Assembly (NCBI RefSeq): GCF_007565055.1
Contig: NC_044561.1
Location: 25,204,114 to 25,268,113 of the forward strand
Length of the DNA: 64,000 nt
DNA from: Rhinopithecus roxellana
Taxonomy: Eukaryota > Chordata > Mammalia > Primates > Cercopithecidae
Direction of reading: 5' to 3'
Below, piece after piece: positions 42,650-54,231 of this stretch. Below the pieces are notes generated by a model. The model did not search any database and was not told the origin of the DNA. It saw only the letters and a program-made list of their open reading frames with translations. Every line of letters begins with the position of its first letter. Position 1 is the first letter of the stretch. The position numbers were made by a program, and so were the translations under genes.

Positions 42650-42880
42650 TGATGTGCATTGAGCACTTACTATGTGCCCAGGGCACTGTGCTAAATGCTT
42701 CAAGTCCTCTGATGCTTTTCATCTTTGCAGCCACCCTGTGAGGTAGGTATTATCATCCTGCTTTACAATTGTCAGAACTGAGGCTCAGGAAGGTGAAATG
42801 GCTTGCCCAAGGTCACACAGCTGGCAAGCTACAGAATCAGCATTTGAACTAGGGCTTGCACTTGAGACCAGGAGCACAAC
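42650..42880 (+). repeat. Ancient SINE/LINE fragment (MIR/L2-like)
   Basis: 'gagcacttactatgtgccc', 'gtgctaaatgcttcaagtcc', 'gaggtaggtattatcatcc', 'gcccaaggtcacacagctgg' are in the standard order of a very common old repeat. Similar pieces occur at 43090-43210, 44670-44790, 51060-51170, 52920-53040 and 56240-56440. Confidence 0.6.
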
Positions 42881-43340
42881 CTATCCCAGAGTTGTGTACT
42901 CTGCAGCTAACTTGAGCTCTGAGTAGGAAACTTCCCTGGCCCTATTTAGAGGAGGAAGACAGGGAGGGAGCTCACGTTCCTTAGGTATCTACCCTGCTTC
43001 ATATGCTTTTTATATATCTTTCATTTCATTCTTGATTTTAAATGTCTCTTTCTCTGTCACACAGACACACACACACAATCAGCATTAGGATCCTTGCTTT
43101 TCAGACGAAGAAATCAAGGCTCAGAGACATCAAGGGGCTTCACCCAGATCACACAGCCAGTAAGCATCAGAATTTGAACCCAGGTCTGTCTGATTCTGAG
43201 CTCATGCTTTTTTCTGCACTGAACTAGACTGTGGCATTCCTGATTATGTTCTCAAAGGGGAGAAGGGATAATGTGAATTCAGAGCTTGGCATCATGCAAA
43301 CAGCCCTAAACCATGAGTCAGGAAGCCTGGGATTTCTGGT

Positions 43341-43398
43341 CAGTATCCTGCTGGGATTTGTGTAGCAGTACCCTGCTGGGATTTCTGTGGCAGTACCC
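43341..43398 (+). repeat. 25-bp tandem repeat
   Basis: Units start 'cagta(t/c)cctgctgggattt' at 43341, 43366 and 43391 (partial). A further half unit, 'cctgggatttctggt', precedes them. Confidence 0.88.
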
Positions 43399-44421
43399 AG
43401 AAAATCCTGCCCCTGTTTTTGCCTCCATTGTCCCATTTGTACCACAGGGACATGGTCTCACAGGTTTCTGAGCCTCTTTTGCATGTCACCTTTTCTTGTA
43501 TATTCTGATTATAGCTAAAAATGCTTGTCTGTGTATCCTGGCAGAGATGAAGCTTGGGGCAAAGCTGTAGACCTTTGAGAGGATCCCTGGGGTAGGTGAA
43601 TGTAGCATATTGTGCCTCTCAAGGCAGAACTTAAACCAATAATGGTTTTTCCTTTAAAAACCTAAGAGAAACTTTTCCTTAGTTGGAGTTAGACAAGTAG
43701 TGAGTGTCCCATCAAAAGGGTACATTTTTGACGCATTCAGAGTGATACGGATACTTCAGGTGTTAGGGAATGTGAAATAGGTTAAGCAAGCAGAGGCTGG
43801 GAGCTCTAGATGCAAATACCTTTCAGCTCCGTAATCCTGTTATTCTGATCAAAGATAACCAGCTGGTGAGCCTATAGCAGAATACTAAGTGGCTTTCCCT
43901 ACATCTGCTAATTCCAAATGACTGGGAGTGGCTGCCTGGGGTGCAGTGTTAGGGATTCTCTGAGATTATCTAAGCTCAGGTCTGTAATTGATTATTGATG
44001 TCTGCCATGGGCAAGGGAGTGTTACTTTCTACTTTCATCTTTGCTCTTTTCAAAAGGGTAACCCTTTGTGTTTCCAACATGAAATTATTACTTTTTTTTT
44101 TTCAATCAGGGAACAGGAGGACATGATTTCAGCAAGAATAGGAATAACAGTCACCAAATCCCACAGTCCGAATTCTCTGTCCTGTGTTACCAGGCCTGTG
44201 GTAACACCTCTCTGTAAAGGTCAGAGGCTAAATTTAGGAAAGTGTCATGGAATCATGGAATGGTTATTATTCATGAAGACTGTCCTTTGTTTCCCTCCGT
44301 TTGGGAGAATTACATAATGGCCAGTAATTGAGGTTAAAAAACAGGTGGTAAACAAGAACATTTGAGATTAATCTCTTGTTTCTTAAAGAGGCACTTTTGT
44401 ATACCTGCCTAATTTTCAAAG

Positions 44422-44474
44422 CTGGACATGTGCTGAGGAATGTCCAGCTGGTAACTGGACATGTGCTGAGGAAT
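44422..44474 (+). repeat. 20-bp direct repeat, 33-bp period
   Basis: 'ctggacatgtgctgaggaat' occurs exactly at 44422-44441 and 44455-44474, in otherwise unique sequence. Confidence 0.93.
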
Positions 44475-44894
44475 CGAGTGGGGCACAGTTTACCAACTTC
44501 TGTGAGTGTATTTTTCACTTTTTGCTCAATCACTGTTATTTACCATTGTGTCCTCATCAAGTGATTTTCCTTCAAAGCAAAATAAAAGTTGCCGAACCCT
44601 TTCTGGGAGAGTTTGTCCTCCTGCCAGTACCTGCCTGCAGCTGGGAAAGTTGCCAGTAAGTAAACAGTTTACAGTGGAGGAGATTGAGGCCCAGAGAGGT
44701 TAAGTGGCTTAGGCCTAACATGTCTAACATGTCACACAGCCAAAGAGTGGCAGAGCTGGAATTAGAACCGAGGCCAGTTTACCTCAAAAGTTCCTCCACT
44801 TAAATATGCCAAGTGAATGGCTGTCCTGCAGTAGATATTCAATGTACAATGACTCATTTTTCTTGTACTTGTCTAAAAATTGTTTGCTTCTGTA

Positions 44895-45300
44895 TCTGTC
44901 AGGATCAGCTAGGTTGTGCTGCAGTGACAAATGGCTCTCAAAGCTTCAGTGGCTTAAAACAGAAAAATAGGTTTTGTTTTTTATTTTTTGAGCATTCTAA
45001 ATGCCCACAGTCATTGACTGTGTCTGTGTTCCATGTCGTCTTTACTCTGGTGGCCTAGGTTGATGGAATAGGTTGCCTGGGGGAACAGCCGGCTGCATGG
45101 TTGATGGAAAGAGATCATGGCTAATCATGGCTCTTAAACTTTCTGCCTGGAAATGAGTGACATCGCTTTTTGCTTGCATTTCATTGGCTAGGGCAAGTCA
45201 CACGACTGTACCTGAATCCGAAAGGGGTATATAATCCTTCTGTAGGGAGTGACTTTGGATGTGTGTGCCTCGCAGTGTGGTCTGCCTGACACAGTCTTAA
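44895..45300. repeat. Old interspersed repeat, family unresolved
   Basis: 'gtcaggatcagctaggttgt', 'gctgcagtgacaaatggc', 'cagtggcttaaaacagaaaa' and 'cattggctagggcaagtcac' form the ordered series of a known widespread mammalian repeat whose name I cannot give with confidence. Confidence 0.5.
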
Positions 45301-45569
45301 CATGATATTTATCAATTCATTTGTAGAAATAAATCTGCCCAAGTCCATTTTCTCCTTCTCTGAAGCATGAGCCACCCTTTTGGATTAACTCTGCTCCTTT
45401 TGTTTAGATTGATTAAGGATCCCCGAGTTGAACATTCACCTATTCTCATGTACAGCACCATCTCTGATTTTGATATGTTCACTCATTTATTCATCTGTTG
45501 GTTCATCCTAGAGATGGACCGGAACCTGCAATGGTAAAAAAACAAACACTAACCTTCAAATACTAGAGT

Positions 45570-45599
45570 TCTTCAAAGAAATTCAGAGTTCTTTGAAGA
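45570..45599. repeat. 11-bp perfect inverted repeat
   Basis: Arm 'tcttcaaagaa' (45570-45580), loop 'attcagag', arm 'ttctttgaaga' (45589-45599). Not in a recognised repeat. Confidence 0.85.
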
Positions 45600-46199
45600 C
45601 ATCCAGGCCCATATCTCTTCAACCCACCAGAGTGTTGCTGAGCAGCTCTTGGTGCCTGCGTTTCTCTAGGTGGGCAACGTTTATTGAGTGTCTGCCTTGT
45701 GCCAGGTACTCCCATGACCCACGAGGCTTCCAGAGATCTCAGGGAGATGTTTTGTCTTTGGGTGCTTGGGAATCCCACCCCCTTCCTCGTCTTCCCTCTG
45801 AGGGAAAGGGAAAAAGCAACTTCAGTGCTTAAGCAGAGAGAAGTACCAACCATTGCACACCACCCCCAGACCCCAACTGAGAAGCAGTGGAGGAACAATT
45901 AATATGGGTTTTAGGCAGTGTCGTAATGGGCCTTCTGGGCATCTGTGCTCATCTTTTCTCAGTTGGGAATTCTGGGGATGCTGCTTGGAAGCTATTTATA
46001 GAAGAAATGCTCGTTGCCTGGGGTTGTCAGAGAGGCAATTACATAGTAAGAAGGGGGAGCCGAGGCCCCCCTGATAGGGCTCACCCTGGGAAGGCTGCAG
46101 GAAGATGCAGGCTTGGCAGGCTGCCTTCTCTTGCAAGGAGCCCCGAATCAGAAGCAGGCCTCCCTGGTTACAGAGGAGGCCTTAGGAAGTGGAGGGAGG
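45600..46199. other. No gene recognised
   Basis: Unique sequence plus a short old-repeat scrap, 'gagtgtctgccttgtgccag' (45685-45705). No splice-bounded frame. Confidence 0.4.
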
Positions 46200-46370
46200 C
46201 TGTATGGTGCAAAGGTGGGGTCCAGCAGACTTGGCCTTGAATCTGGACTTTGCCACCTACTTGCTGTGTGACCTTGAGTAAATCACGTGGCCTCTCTGAG
46301 CTTTAATTTCCCCTTCCATCCAGTTGTTAAAGATGTGGTAAGGATTTAATGACACCATCTATCTCCTCGG
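46200..46370 (+). repeat. MIR SINE
   Basis: 'tatggtgcaaaggtggggtc', 'cttgctgtgtgaccttgagt', 'taaagatgtggtaaggattt' follow MIR order. Confidence 0.75.
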
Positions 46371-46795
46371 CAGATGCTTGTTGCATGCCTACTATGTGCT
46401 GGGGATTCATCAGAGAACAGACCATTTACTTTCTAGTTGGAGTTGGGAAGAGAAGTTATAAACAACAGCAAAAGCAGTCTAATATCAGGGGTGGTAAGTG
46501 CTGTGAAGAAAGGAAAAGCAAGCTGGGGAGATAGGCATGGATGTCGGGGGACATGTATACTTTACACAAGAGTTTAGGGAAGCCCTCTTTGAGGAGGGAA
46601 CATAGAAGCAGAAGAATGAAATGAAGCCCAGAGCTGTGTAGATATCTGGGGGAAGGAAAAACATGCCAGAAGTGGGAACATCAAGTGTGAAGGCCTAAGG
46701 ATGGAGTGTGCTGTGCTCGGCTTACTTCAGAAAGCACATGGAGGTCTTTGTGGCCGGGTGGCAGAGAGTGAGGCTGAAAAGTGGTGTGGTGGCAG
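46371..46795 (+). repeat. Ancient interspersed repeat
   Basis: 'catgcctactatgtgctggg', 'ggtggtaagtgctgtgaaga', 'gaagccctctttgaggaggg', 'tcaagtgtgaaggcctaagg' follow the same order as the copy at 25500-26110. Confidence 0.55.
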
Positions 46796-46799
46796 TGCA

Positions 46800-47345
46800 T
46801 TAATTAGTACTGCTGCATAACAAATGATCACAAACTTAGTGGCTTAAAATAATATAAATCTCTCACAGTTTTTATCAGTCAGGAATCCAGGCCCAGTTGA
46901 GGGGGGTCCTCTGCATAGAGTCTCACAAGGCTGCAATCCGGGTATTGGGTGGGCCGTATTCTCAACTGGAGGCTCGACGGGAGAATCTGCTTCCAACCTC
47001 ACTGGGGTTGTTGGCAGAATTCAGTTCCTTGGGGTGGAGGACTGAGGGCCCTGGCTGCTTGCTGGCTGTCAGCTGGAGTCCAGCCCAGAGGCTGTCCGCA
47101 GTTTCTTGCCACATGGGCTTTCTCGTGGCCATTTGCTTCATTAAGCCAGCAAGGAGCATCTCCAGAGTGAGCCTGCTAGCAAGGCAGGGTCTTCTATAAT
47201 GTGATGCAGCGGGGGAATAACATCCCATCCCCTTTGCCACTTTCTATTGGATAAAAGCAAGTCTCTGCCTACACCCAAGGGGAGGGGCTCACACAAGGGT
47301 ATGAACACCAGGAGGCGGGGATCCTGGGAGGGGTACCTCAGAGTC
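46800..47345. repeat. Old interspersed repeat (LTR-like), family unresolved
   Basis: 'tactgctgcataacaaatga', 'cacaaacttagtggcttaaa', 'tcacaaggctgcaatccggg', 'gcagaattcagttccttggg', 'gaacaccaggaggcgggga' are the ordered phrases of a widespread old element. Confidence 0.55.
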
Positions 47346-48249
47346 TGTCAGCCTCATGCAGTGATCCATGAGGGTCGATGCTGGAGAAGTGGGGAACAGG
47401 GAGCAGTGGGTGAGGGCCCCATAGGATGCAGTGAGGGCATTGGAACTTATTCGGTTTATAACAGGCATCCGTAGGTGGTTCTTGAGCAGAGGCATGGTAT
47501 GAGAACTTGTCCCTACCTCAAAGAGTGCATTTCATACGTGGTCACTGTCATCATGAACGGTTATTCCAGCTCCTGGTCAGGTCATTGGTCAAAAATATAT
47601 GGGAAGGAGAAGTGAGGGGGAGTTGAAAGAGTCGAGTTCTCTTTCAGGCTCTTCCTGGCACTTGCTGTGGAACTTCCTACAAGGCCCTCACGTCTCAGAA
47701 CCTCTGGCCCTCACAAGACCGTAAAACAGATGAGACTGGGCTCAGAGGAGCTCCTTAGCCTACTGGGAGAACCAGACGTTAAGCGTGTAATCACCCTGCC
47801 AAATTACCCCTATGTTTTTATCCTAGCTTTATAAAACAAGGATAAAAGAATGGGCAGGAAGTAAATTCACCCACATTTTAACAGTGATTCTCTTCAGTGG
47901 TGATATTGTGAGTGATTTTCATTTTTTCTTTACAATTTTTTATTGTTAATATATGTATCTTTATATCTAGATCTATATTTACATTTTGTAGTGAAAAATG
48001 TATAACTTCTATAATCAGGGGAAAAACCCCTAATCACCAGGGTTTGGGGGGTGACATATCTCTTTTCTAACTACCCTCCCCTACCTTCTGGGAACAGCCA
48101 ATCCAGGCCTACACATGTCCCCACCTTTTATTTAAAGAGGTAATGCATCACGGGATTTCCCTTTCCCAGCCTCCTGAAGCCAAGGTCCAGAGGTTCTGAC
48201 TTAGACCACAAGTTCATGAGCCTGTCTGGCATCTTCCAAAGTGTGGCAT
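47346..48249. other. No gene recognised
   Basis: Unique sequence, AT-rich around 47930-48010. No exon seen. Confidence 0.4.
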
Positions 48250-48440
48250 TCAGTAGATGTGGTTTTGAACCCTGGCTCGGTGATGTGTGAGCTCCGTGAC
48301 CTTGGTCAAGCTCCTGTGTCTGTCCATGCCTCAAGTTTCCCAGTCTTTAAGGATAATGCTATATAACCTTTACCTGACGGAAAATGAGGAGAGATGGGAT
48401 GGGGTGAATCCCTGGGAAGCACCTTGTAAGCCAGAATGGT
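48250..48440 (+). repeat. MIR SINE, diverged
   Basis: 'ggttttgaaccctggctcgg', 'tgagctccgtgaccttggtc', 'gcctcaagtttcccagtctt' are MIR-like. Confidence 0.65.
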
Positions 48441-48585
48441 TGCTTGTTCAAAAATTAAGAATTCATGAGCTGCCGATTTCCTCATCAGGCACTTCTGCAG
48501 CAGACCCTTAACCTCTGCAATCCCTGCAATTCCATACTAGCATCCTAGGGGTTGGGGGAATTGTTTACTTTAGCGGCAGCCTCTG

Positions 48586-48598
48586 GTTGCCTAGCAAC
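48586..48598. promoter_or_regulatory. RFX X-box-like site
   Basis: 'gttgcctagcaac' is a near-perfect palindrome with both RFX half-sites. It sits in non-Alu sequence just before a Kozak-free region with a few CpGs. Functional status is inference. Confidence 0.55.
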
Positions 48599-48967
48599 AG
48601 AAAATCCATCGCGGTTGATACTCTTAATTCGTAGGAATGTTCTGCTCACTGAGATGGCGCCGATACGCAGTTACACGAGAAGGGGAAAATCAGCAGTGTG
48701 TACAACTTGCTCAGAAGTTGCAAAATCCGATCCCTTCTCAGAGTCCTCTCAGCCATAAATCAGATGCTGGAGGCCACAGTAGAGTCACAGCACTGGCTCT
48801 TCCCCAACAGTTCCGTGGTCACCAGGATTTCTTGGCACCATCCCCCTGAACTGGTTCCAGCTGCCATCTTGGCCGGAGGGTCTGGTTTGAAATGTTTTTT
48901 TGGGTCCGCAGGGGCTGAGGCGAGTGGGATGTTGTCCATGTGTGCTTCCTTTAAACCAGATGGATGG
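48599..48967. other. No gene recognised
   Basis: Unique sequence between the X-box-like site and an Alu, with a modest number of CpGs. Overlapping frames up to 116 codons run into the Alu and have no support. Confidence 0.35.
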
Positions 48968-49263
48968 ACCAGGTGCGGTGGCTCACGCCTGGAATCCCAG
49001 TACTTTGGGAGGCCGAGGCGGGTGGGTCACCTGAGGTCAGGAGTTTGAGACCAGCCTGACTGATATGGTGAAACCCCGTCTCTACTAAAAATACAAAAAT
49101 TGGCCAGGTGTGGTGGCAGCCTCCTGTAGTCTCAGCTACTCGGGAGGCTGAGACAGGAGAATTACTTGAACCCAGGAGGCGGAGGTTGCAGTGAGCCGAG
49201 ATCGTGCCACTGCCTGGGCAACAAAGCAAGATTCCATCTCAAAAAAATGATAATAATAAAAAA
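48968..49263 (+). mobile_element. AluS-type SINE, right arm shortened
   Basis: From 'accaggtgcggtggctcac' to 'caaagcaagattccatctc'. The right arm lacks 'actccagcctggg'-type bases. The tail is A-rich with AAT and AAAT units to about 49272. Imperfect duplication 'aaaccagatggat' / 'aaatcaggtggat'. Confidence 0.93.
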
Positions 49264-49272
49264 ATAAAATAA

Positions 49273-50149
49273 ATCAGGTGGATGAACCCCGAGGTGCTCC
49301 TGTGCCTTACCTGGGAAATAAGTGGGGACTGGCCCTTCAAAGGCAGGCCCCAGCTGCGCTTCCATTCTCAAACTCAGAACTTTCCAGTGGGAGGACTCCT
49401 TGGTAGAGACACCTGGGCTTCTAAACACAGGATGGTGAAGGGCTGTGATCTTTTCACAAGCCCTTCACCCTTTTCCCACGTCTATTTACTAAGGTATTTT
49501 TCAGGCTCTCCCCTGTCCCGGGCACTGGCCAAGGTGCCAAGGAGACAGTGGTGAGTGACATTCACCTTCCCTTCAGGGAGTTGCCAGTTGGCCAGGGGAA
49601 GAAGGCCTTGAAACAAGAAAACCAGCAGACACACGAGAACTCCCAAAGGGTTAGGAAGGAAACAGATGGAATGTGTGGGCCCCCACTCTCGGGGGTCTGG
49701 GGAGGAGTCTACGCCAGCACAGGGTTGAGCAGGCTGAGCACGTGGCAAATGTGTCAGAAAGCAACTGCCTTTTGTTCTGAAATGGTGTTTGTCATTATTT
49801 GAGGGTGTTAACATGTCCAAATGTCCATTTTGAAATGAAATCATATAAAATGAAAGCATTGCTGCGAAAAGCTCGCAGTGCAGGGTCTGTGTTTCCTTCC
49901 TTCTCTCCTCCCTTCCTTCCTTTCTATAAATTGTCATGGGCTGTGAAATGTGAAACGCTGGTTTCCACTCATCTGGTTCCAGCTTGTCATCTGAAAGATG
50001 TGGTTCCTGAGCCCAGTGGCCAACTAGACCTTAGCCACCATCACATGCCCCTAACTGTCCTCTGCCCCATTTTACCTGCACGTGATGTCAAGGCAGGTGC
50101 ACCAGGCTCCCCACCCCTCACCACAAGCCCTGAGGGCCCTGGATAGCCT
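49273..50149. other. No gene recognised
   Basis: Unique sequence. A 151-codon minus-strand frame (49482-49937) is not supported by splice sites or a domain. A short TTCC-rich run lies at 49895-49923. Confidence 0.4.
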
Positions 50150-50510
50150 AGGAGTCTAGAAACCTGGGCTTAAGATCAGATTGGACCAAGTGGATCCTTT
50201 TTCTGCCATTTATGTGCTGTGTGACCTTGGGCAAGTGAAGTAACCTCTCTGAACCTTTGTTTCCTTGTCTATAAAATGAGAATGATAGACCGGGTGTGGT
50301 GGCTCATGTCTGTAATCCGACCACTTTGGGAAGCTGAGGTGGGAGGATCCCTTGAGTACAGGAGTTCGAGACCAGCCTGGGCAACATAGCAAGACCCTAT
50401 CTCTACCAAAAAAATTAACTAAAAAAAAAAATGAGATTGATAATAGTACCAGTGTCATAGGATTGTTCAGGGACTTCGTTGTGAAAGTGTTTGATTGGTT
50501 TGTAAGAAAC
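50150..50510 (+). repeat. MIR SINE split by an Alu monomer
   Basis: 'tgctgtgtgaccttgggcaa', 'ctgaacctttgtttccttg', 'ctataaaatgagaatgatag' precede the insertion. 'aaatgagattgataatagta' and 'caggattgttc'-like text follow. Confidence 0.8.
50289..50431 (+). mobile_element. Free left Alu monomer (FLAM-like)
   Basis: A single Alu arm from 'accgggtgtggtggctcat' to an A-rich tail. Target-site duplication 'aaatgaga(a/t)tgata' comes from the MIR. Confidence 0.9.
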
Positions 50511-50589
50511 GCATGTGTTCTCACAGTCTCTTTCTCCTCCCGCTTCCCTTTTTTGACTGGTATTGCCTAGTGTTTAAAATGCTTCAAGT

Positions 50590-50720
50590 TTTTCTACCTT
50601 CACCATGTGCTGAATGGTCTTTGTCCCTCATCTTTACCTCTTGGCACTGTCCCTATCTTCTGAGGTCCAGTTCACATGCCTCCTCCTCCAAGTAGCCCAC
50701 TGTGCTTCACCCACCCACTA
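50590..50720 (+). repeat. L2 LINE fragment
   Basis: 'gtccagttcacatgcctcct' then 'cctccaagtagcccactg' resembles the L2 3' region. Confidence 0.5.
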
Positions 50721-51672
50721 GACTAATCCCCACTGACTCCGGGCAACAGACTCCAGTGGTCTGCAGATAGACTTGGCTCCCCTGATGCTCCTGTGATGGG
50801 GAATGTGACCTCCTGGCTCCCAGCTCTCTGGGGGTTCAGGACCTCACTGCCTTTCCATAGGGCCCAGTTCAGTAAGTGACATTTTCTCATTGAGGCCACA
50901 GAACAAACTCAGGAAGTAGCTGTATGATTTAACAAAACAGAGTGGACTTTGGGCTGGAGTACCCTTCGGAGTCTCATGGCCTCACATGGGAGACGAATCA
51001 GACTCAATAAACCCTGGACAAATACTTGTGCAGGCTTTACAACTGAGTGAAGGGTTTCTTTCTTGTCCCCATTGTATAGGTGAAGAAACTGAGGCCCGGT
51101 GAGACAAAGGGACTTACCCAGGGCCCCACTCCCAGGCATAGAAAGGGAGGCACTTAGGAATCAAGCCTGTCTACACCAGGGGTTCCCGCCCTAAACCTCC
51201 TTCTCCTGGGAATCCCCAGACCAGCCCCATTCACTGTTAATTAACCCATCCCTTTTCAGGGTCTGGTGTGACTGGATGTTATACGATGTTTCCAAGCAAG
51301 AACAAAGAAGTAAGGGGTGTGTCCGCCATCGGAAGTCTGTGACTTCCAAATTCAGGAGGAAATGCCCTTTTGCTCTTAGAGTCCTTGACTAACCTGCTTT
51401 GAATTCCCCTGGGCCATGCACATCTCCATCCAGGTGCTGTTCGGAGTCCTTTCCATTTGGGGATGGTGGATCCCTGAGGTCCCCAGAGCTACCTGACAGC
51501 CACAGGGCCAGCCCTCCTGAGGCCTGGGGCCCAGCGTGGGTTCCCTAATTATTGCTGAAAACCATCTCTCGCCTGTCAACATTCTATAAATAGGGAGCTG
51601 GAGGAAGAATAAAAAATACCACCGGCTCTTTTCCCCAGTGGGGGTGGGTTGAGTTAAAAAGCCTCTGAAATA
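50721..51672. other. No gene recognised
   Basis: Unique sequence with an old-repeat scrap at 51060-51170 ('gaagaaactgaggcccggtg'). No exon. Confidence 0.4.
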
Positions 51673-51983
51673 GGCTGGGCGCGGTGGCTCAAGCCTGTAA
51701 TCCCAGCACTTTGGGAGGCCGAGACGGGCGGATCACGAGGTCAGGAGATCGAGACCATCCTGGCTAACACGGTGAAACCCCGTCTCTACTAAAAAATACA
51801 AAAAAAACTAGCCGGGCGAGGTGGCGGGCGCCTGTAGTCCCAGCTACTCGGGAGGCTGAGGCAGGAGAATGGCGTAAACCCGGGAGGTGGAGCTTGCGGT
51901 GAGCTGAGATCCGGCCACTGCACTCTAGCCCAGGCGACAGAGTGAGACTCCGTCTCAAAAAAAAAAAAAAAAAAAAAAAAAAA
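51673..51983 (+). mobile_element. Young AluY (Old World monkey AluYR-type)
   Basis: Near-consensus copy with 'ctcaagcctgtaatccc', 'gatccggccactgc' and a 27-A tail. Target-site duplication 'agcctctgaaata' on both sides. Confidence 0.97.
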
Positions 51984-52363
51984 CAGCCTCTGAAATAACA
52001 GCATCAACGGTGTAGGAAAGTTGGAGGGAGTTGGGAGAGCTGAGAGGTCTCCTGGGACTGTTTTCATCCCTCAGAGGACCTGCCTGTGGGCCATGAGGAT
52101 GATGGTGGTTTCCTCAAGCCCACACAGCGTGGCCCTGTCTGACTGCTATTGCCCTAGTGACATGGTGTAGGAACATTTGGAATTGGGGAAGACAGGGCTT
52201 GGTGATCGCCAACGTGTGCTTCCTCCAGGTTTCCTTTGAACATGGCCACCTCTGACTTTGTCACCTGTGCAGGTTACTTCCCCTTCCCTGGGCCTCAGAT
52301 TCTGTGTCCCTAAAACAAGGTCCTTGCTGGCTCCAAGGCACCCAGTGGAAAACCCAAGCTAGA
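51984..52363. other. No gene recognised
   Basis: Short unique stretch between two Alus. Confidence 0.4.
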
Positions 52364-52688
52364 GGCTGGGCACGGTAGCTCACGCCTGTAATCCCAGCAT
52401 TTTGGGAGGCAGAGGCGGGCAGATCACTTGAGGTCAGGAGTTTGAGACCAGCTTGGGCAACATAATGAGATCCCATCTCTACAAAAAAAAAAATTAAAAA
52501 CTAGCTGCATATGGTGGCAGGCAACTGCAGTCTCAGCTACTCAGGAGGCTGAGGTGGGAGGATGACTTGAGCCCAGAAGTTCAAGACTGCAGTGAGCTAT
52601 GACCACGCTGCTATACTCCAGCCTGGGTGACAGAGTATGGCCCTATCTCTAAAAGAAAAAAGAAAAAAAAAAAAAAAAAAAAAAAAAA
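52364..52688 (+). mobile_element. Older AluS/J SINE
   Basis: From 'ggctgggcacggtagctc' to an interrupted A-tail of about 38 bases. Target-site duplication 'aacccaagct' (52351-52360 and 52687-52696). Confidence 0.95.
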
Positions 52689-52696
52689 CCCAAGCT

Positions 52697-53269
52697 GGAT
52701 TAATCTTGAATACCATCTTTCGTCAGTGGTAGTATGCATGAGTGTGCACACGTGCCTGTATGAATGCAGTTCTCTTTAAAACTCAGTGACGCGCTCAGGA
52801 AATTACCTGTGCAGAGAGTCAACTTATTACTAGTTAGAAGGCCCTTTGAGGGCAGAGTTTGATAGAGTCTCATAGTAACACTATACAATAATAATGACAT
52901 GTTCTAGCCGCGGTTATCGTGTATGGGCTCAGAGAGGTTTATCGAGTTACCCAAAGTCACACAGCTGGTGGGCAGCAGAACCAAGACCCAACCCAAGTCT
53001 GTCTGACCTCAGACTGGTCTTAACACCTGGACTTTCATATCAAGCAGGCTTTGCAGGATAAGTTGCTCAAACAAATCCCTTACCTGCATTTCTTTGGTTT
53101 TTGTTTTGAAAAGCAGCACCCTGCTTTTCCTAGCCTTACCCCCAGGCCTCACCAACAGAGTACTGACATGTTATTTATCATGAAAACATCTGAACAATAG
53201 CAGTTCCCAGAGCCAAACTTGCTGCCAAGTTGTTACCCATGGGAGATATGTAGAATATGTGGGGGCAAG
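52697..53269. other. No gene; old repeat at 52920-53040
   Basis: 'gttacccaaagtcacacagc' and 'acccaagtctgtctgacctc' mark an old MIR/L2-like fragment. Otherwise unique. Confidence 0.45.
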
Positions 53270-53545
53270 AAAGGGAACCTAGGAAGTGACACTGAGTCTG
53301 GACTGCCTGGGTTTGACTCCCAGCACTGCTGGCTTTGTGCCCCAGGGTCACTTCCCTTTGAACCTCAGTTTCTCCATCCTAAAAATGGGATACTGGCAAT
53401 GGATGATGTTCCCCCCACTCCTCCAATGGGAGCAAAATATTTGAAGTCCTTGGTATTTACCTTTAGAGATCATATTTATTAATGCACTCACCAAAGGATC
53501 TTGCATATAGACAGTCAGTGCCCAATCAGTGTTTAAAAATAAAAT
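53270..53545 (+). repeat. MIR SINE
   Basis: 'gacactgagtctggactgcc', 'tgggtttgactcccagcact', 'tttgaacctcagtttctcca' and a worn 3' end. Confidence 0.75.
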
Positions 53546-53863
53546 AAAGGAGAGCAGAGTACAGTGGGGACTGCTTGGGAACCCAGGAGCTAGTTGAGCT
53601 GGGCAGACCCCTCAGCCCTGGTCTCCTGCCCCCTTCGTCTCCCCTGGAGTTTTGACTTATCTTCCACCCTGCGGGGTTGGAGAAAACCTGACACTTTGTG
53701 TGCCTAATCCATGTGTGTGTTTGGAAAGCTCCAGGTTTAAGAGCAGATGAGAGCAATGTGATTTAGGGAAATGAGAGAGGGAGGGAGGGTGAGGGATGCT
53801 CCATCCCCTTCCTTGCTCCTTGATCCAAACATCAAACATGCTGTCTGTGCCATACAGCATTTT

Positions 53864-53959
53864 ATTTTATTTTATTTACTATTTTATTTTATTTTTTATT
53901 GTATTGTATTGTATTGTATTGTATTGTATTGTATTGTATTGTATTGTATTGTATTGTAT
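53864..53959. repeat. (TTTTA)n/(TTGTA)n pentanucleotide repeat
   Basis: TTTTA-type units followed by about 12 'attgt' units. They occupy the tail position of the adjacent inverted Alu. Confidence 0.95.
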
Positions 53960-54231
53960 GACAGAGTCTTATTCTGTCACCTCAGCTGGAGTGCAGTGGT
54001 GCAATCTTGGCTCACTGCAACCTCCGCCTCCCAGGTTCAAGCGATTCTCCTGCCTCAGCCTCCTGAGTAGCTGGGATTACAGATGTGTGCCTGGCTCATT
54101 TTTGTATTTTTAGTAGAGACAGGGTTTCACCATGTTGGCCAGGCTGGTGTCAAACTCCCAACCTCAGGTGATCCACCTGCCTCGGCCTCCCACAGTGTTG
54201 GGACTACAGGTGTGAGCCACTGTACCTGGCC
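53960..54231 (-). mobile_element. AluS-type SINE with pentanucleotide tail
   Basis: 'gacagagtcttattctgtc' to 'tgtacctggcc'. The target-site duplication 'cat(a/g)cagcattttat' (53849-53863 and 54233-54247) encloses the pentanucleotide repeat and the Alu. Confidence 0.95.

Larger units (their letters stand above)
42881..44894. other. No gene; scattered old repeats
   Basis: Old-repeat scraps at 43090-43210 and 44670-44790 ('cacacagccagtaagcatca', 'cacacagccaaagagtggca'). Otherwise unique, AT-rich, with no splice-bounded frame. Confidence 0.4.
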
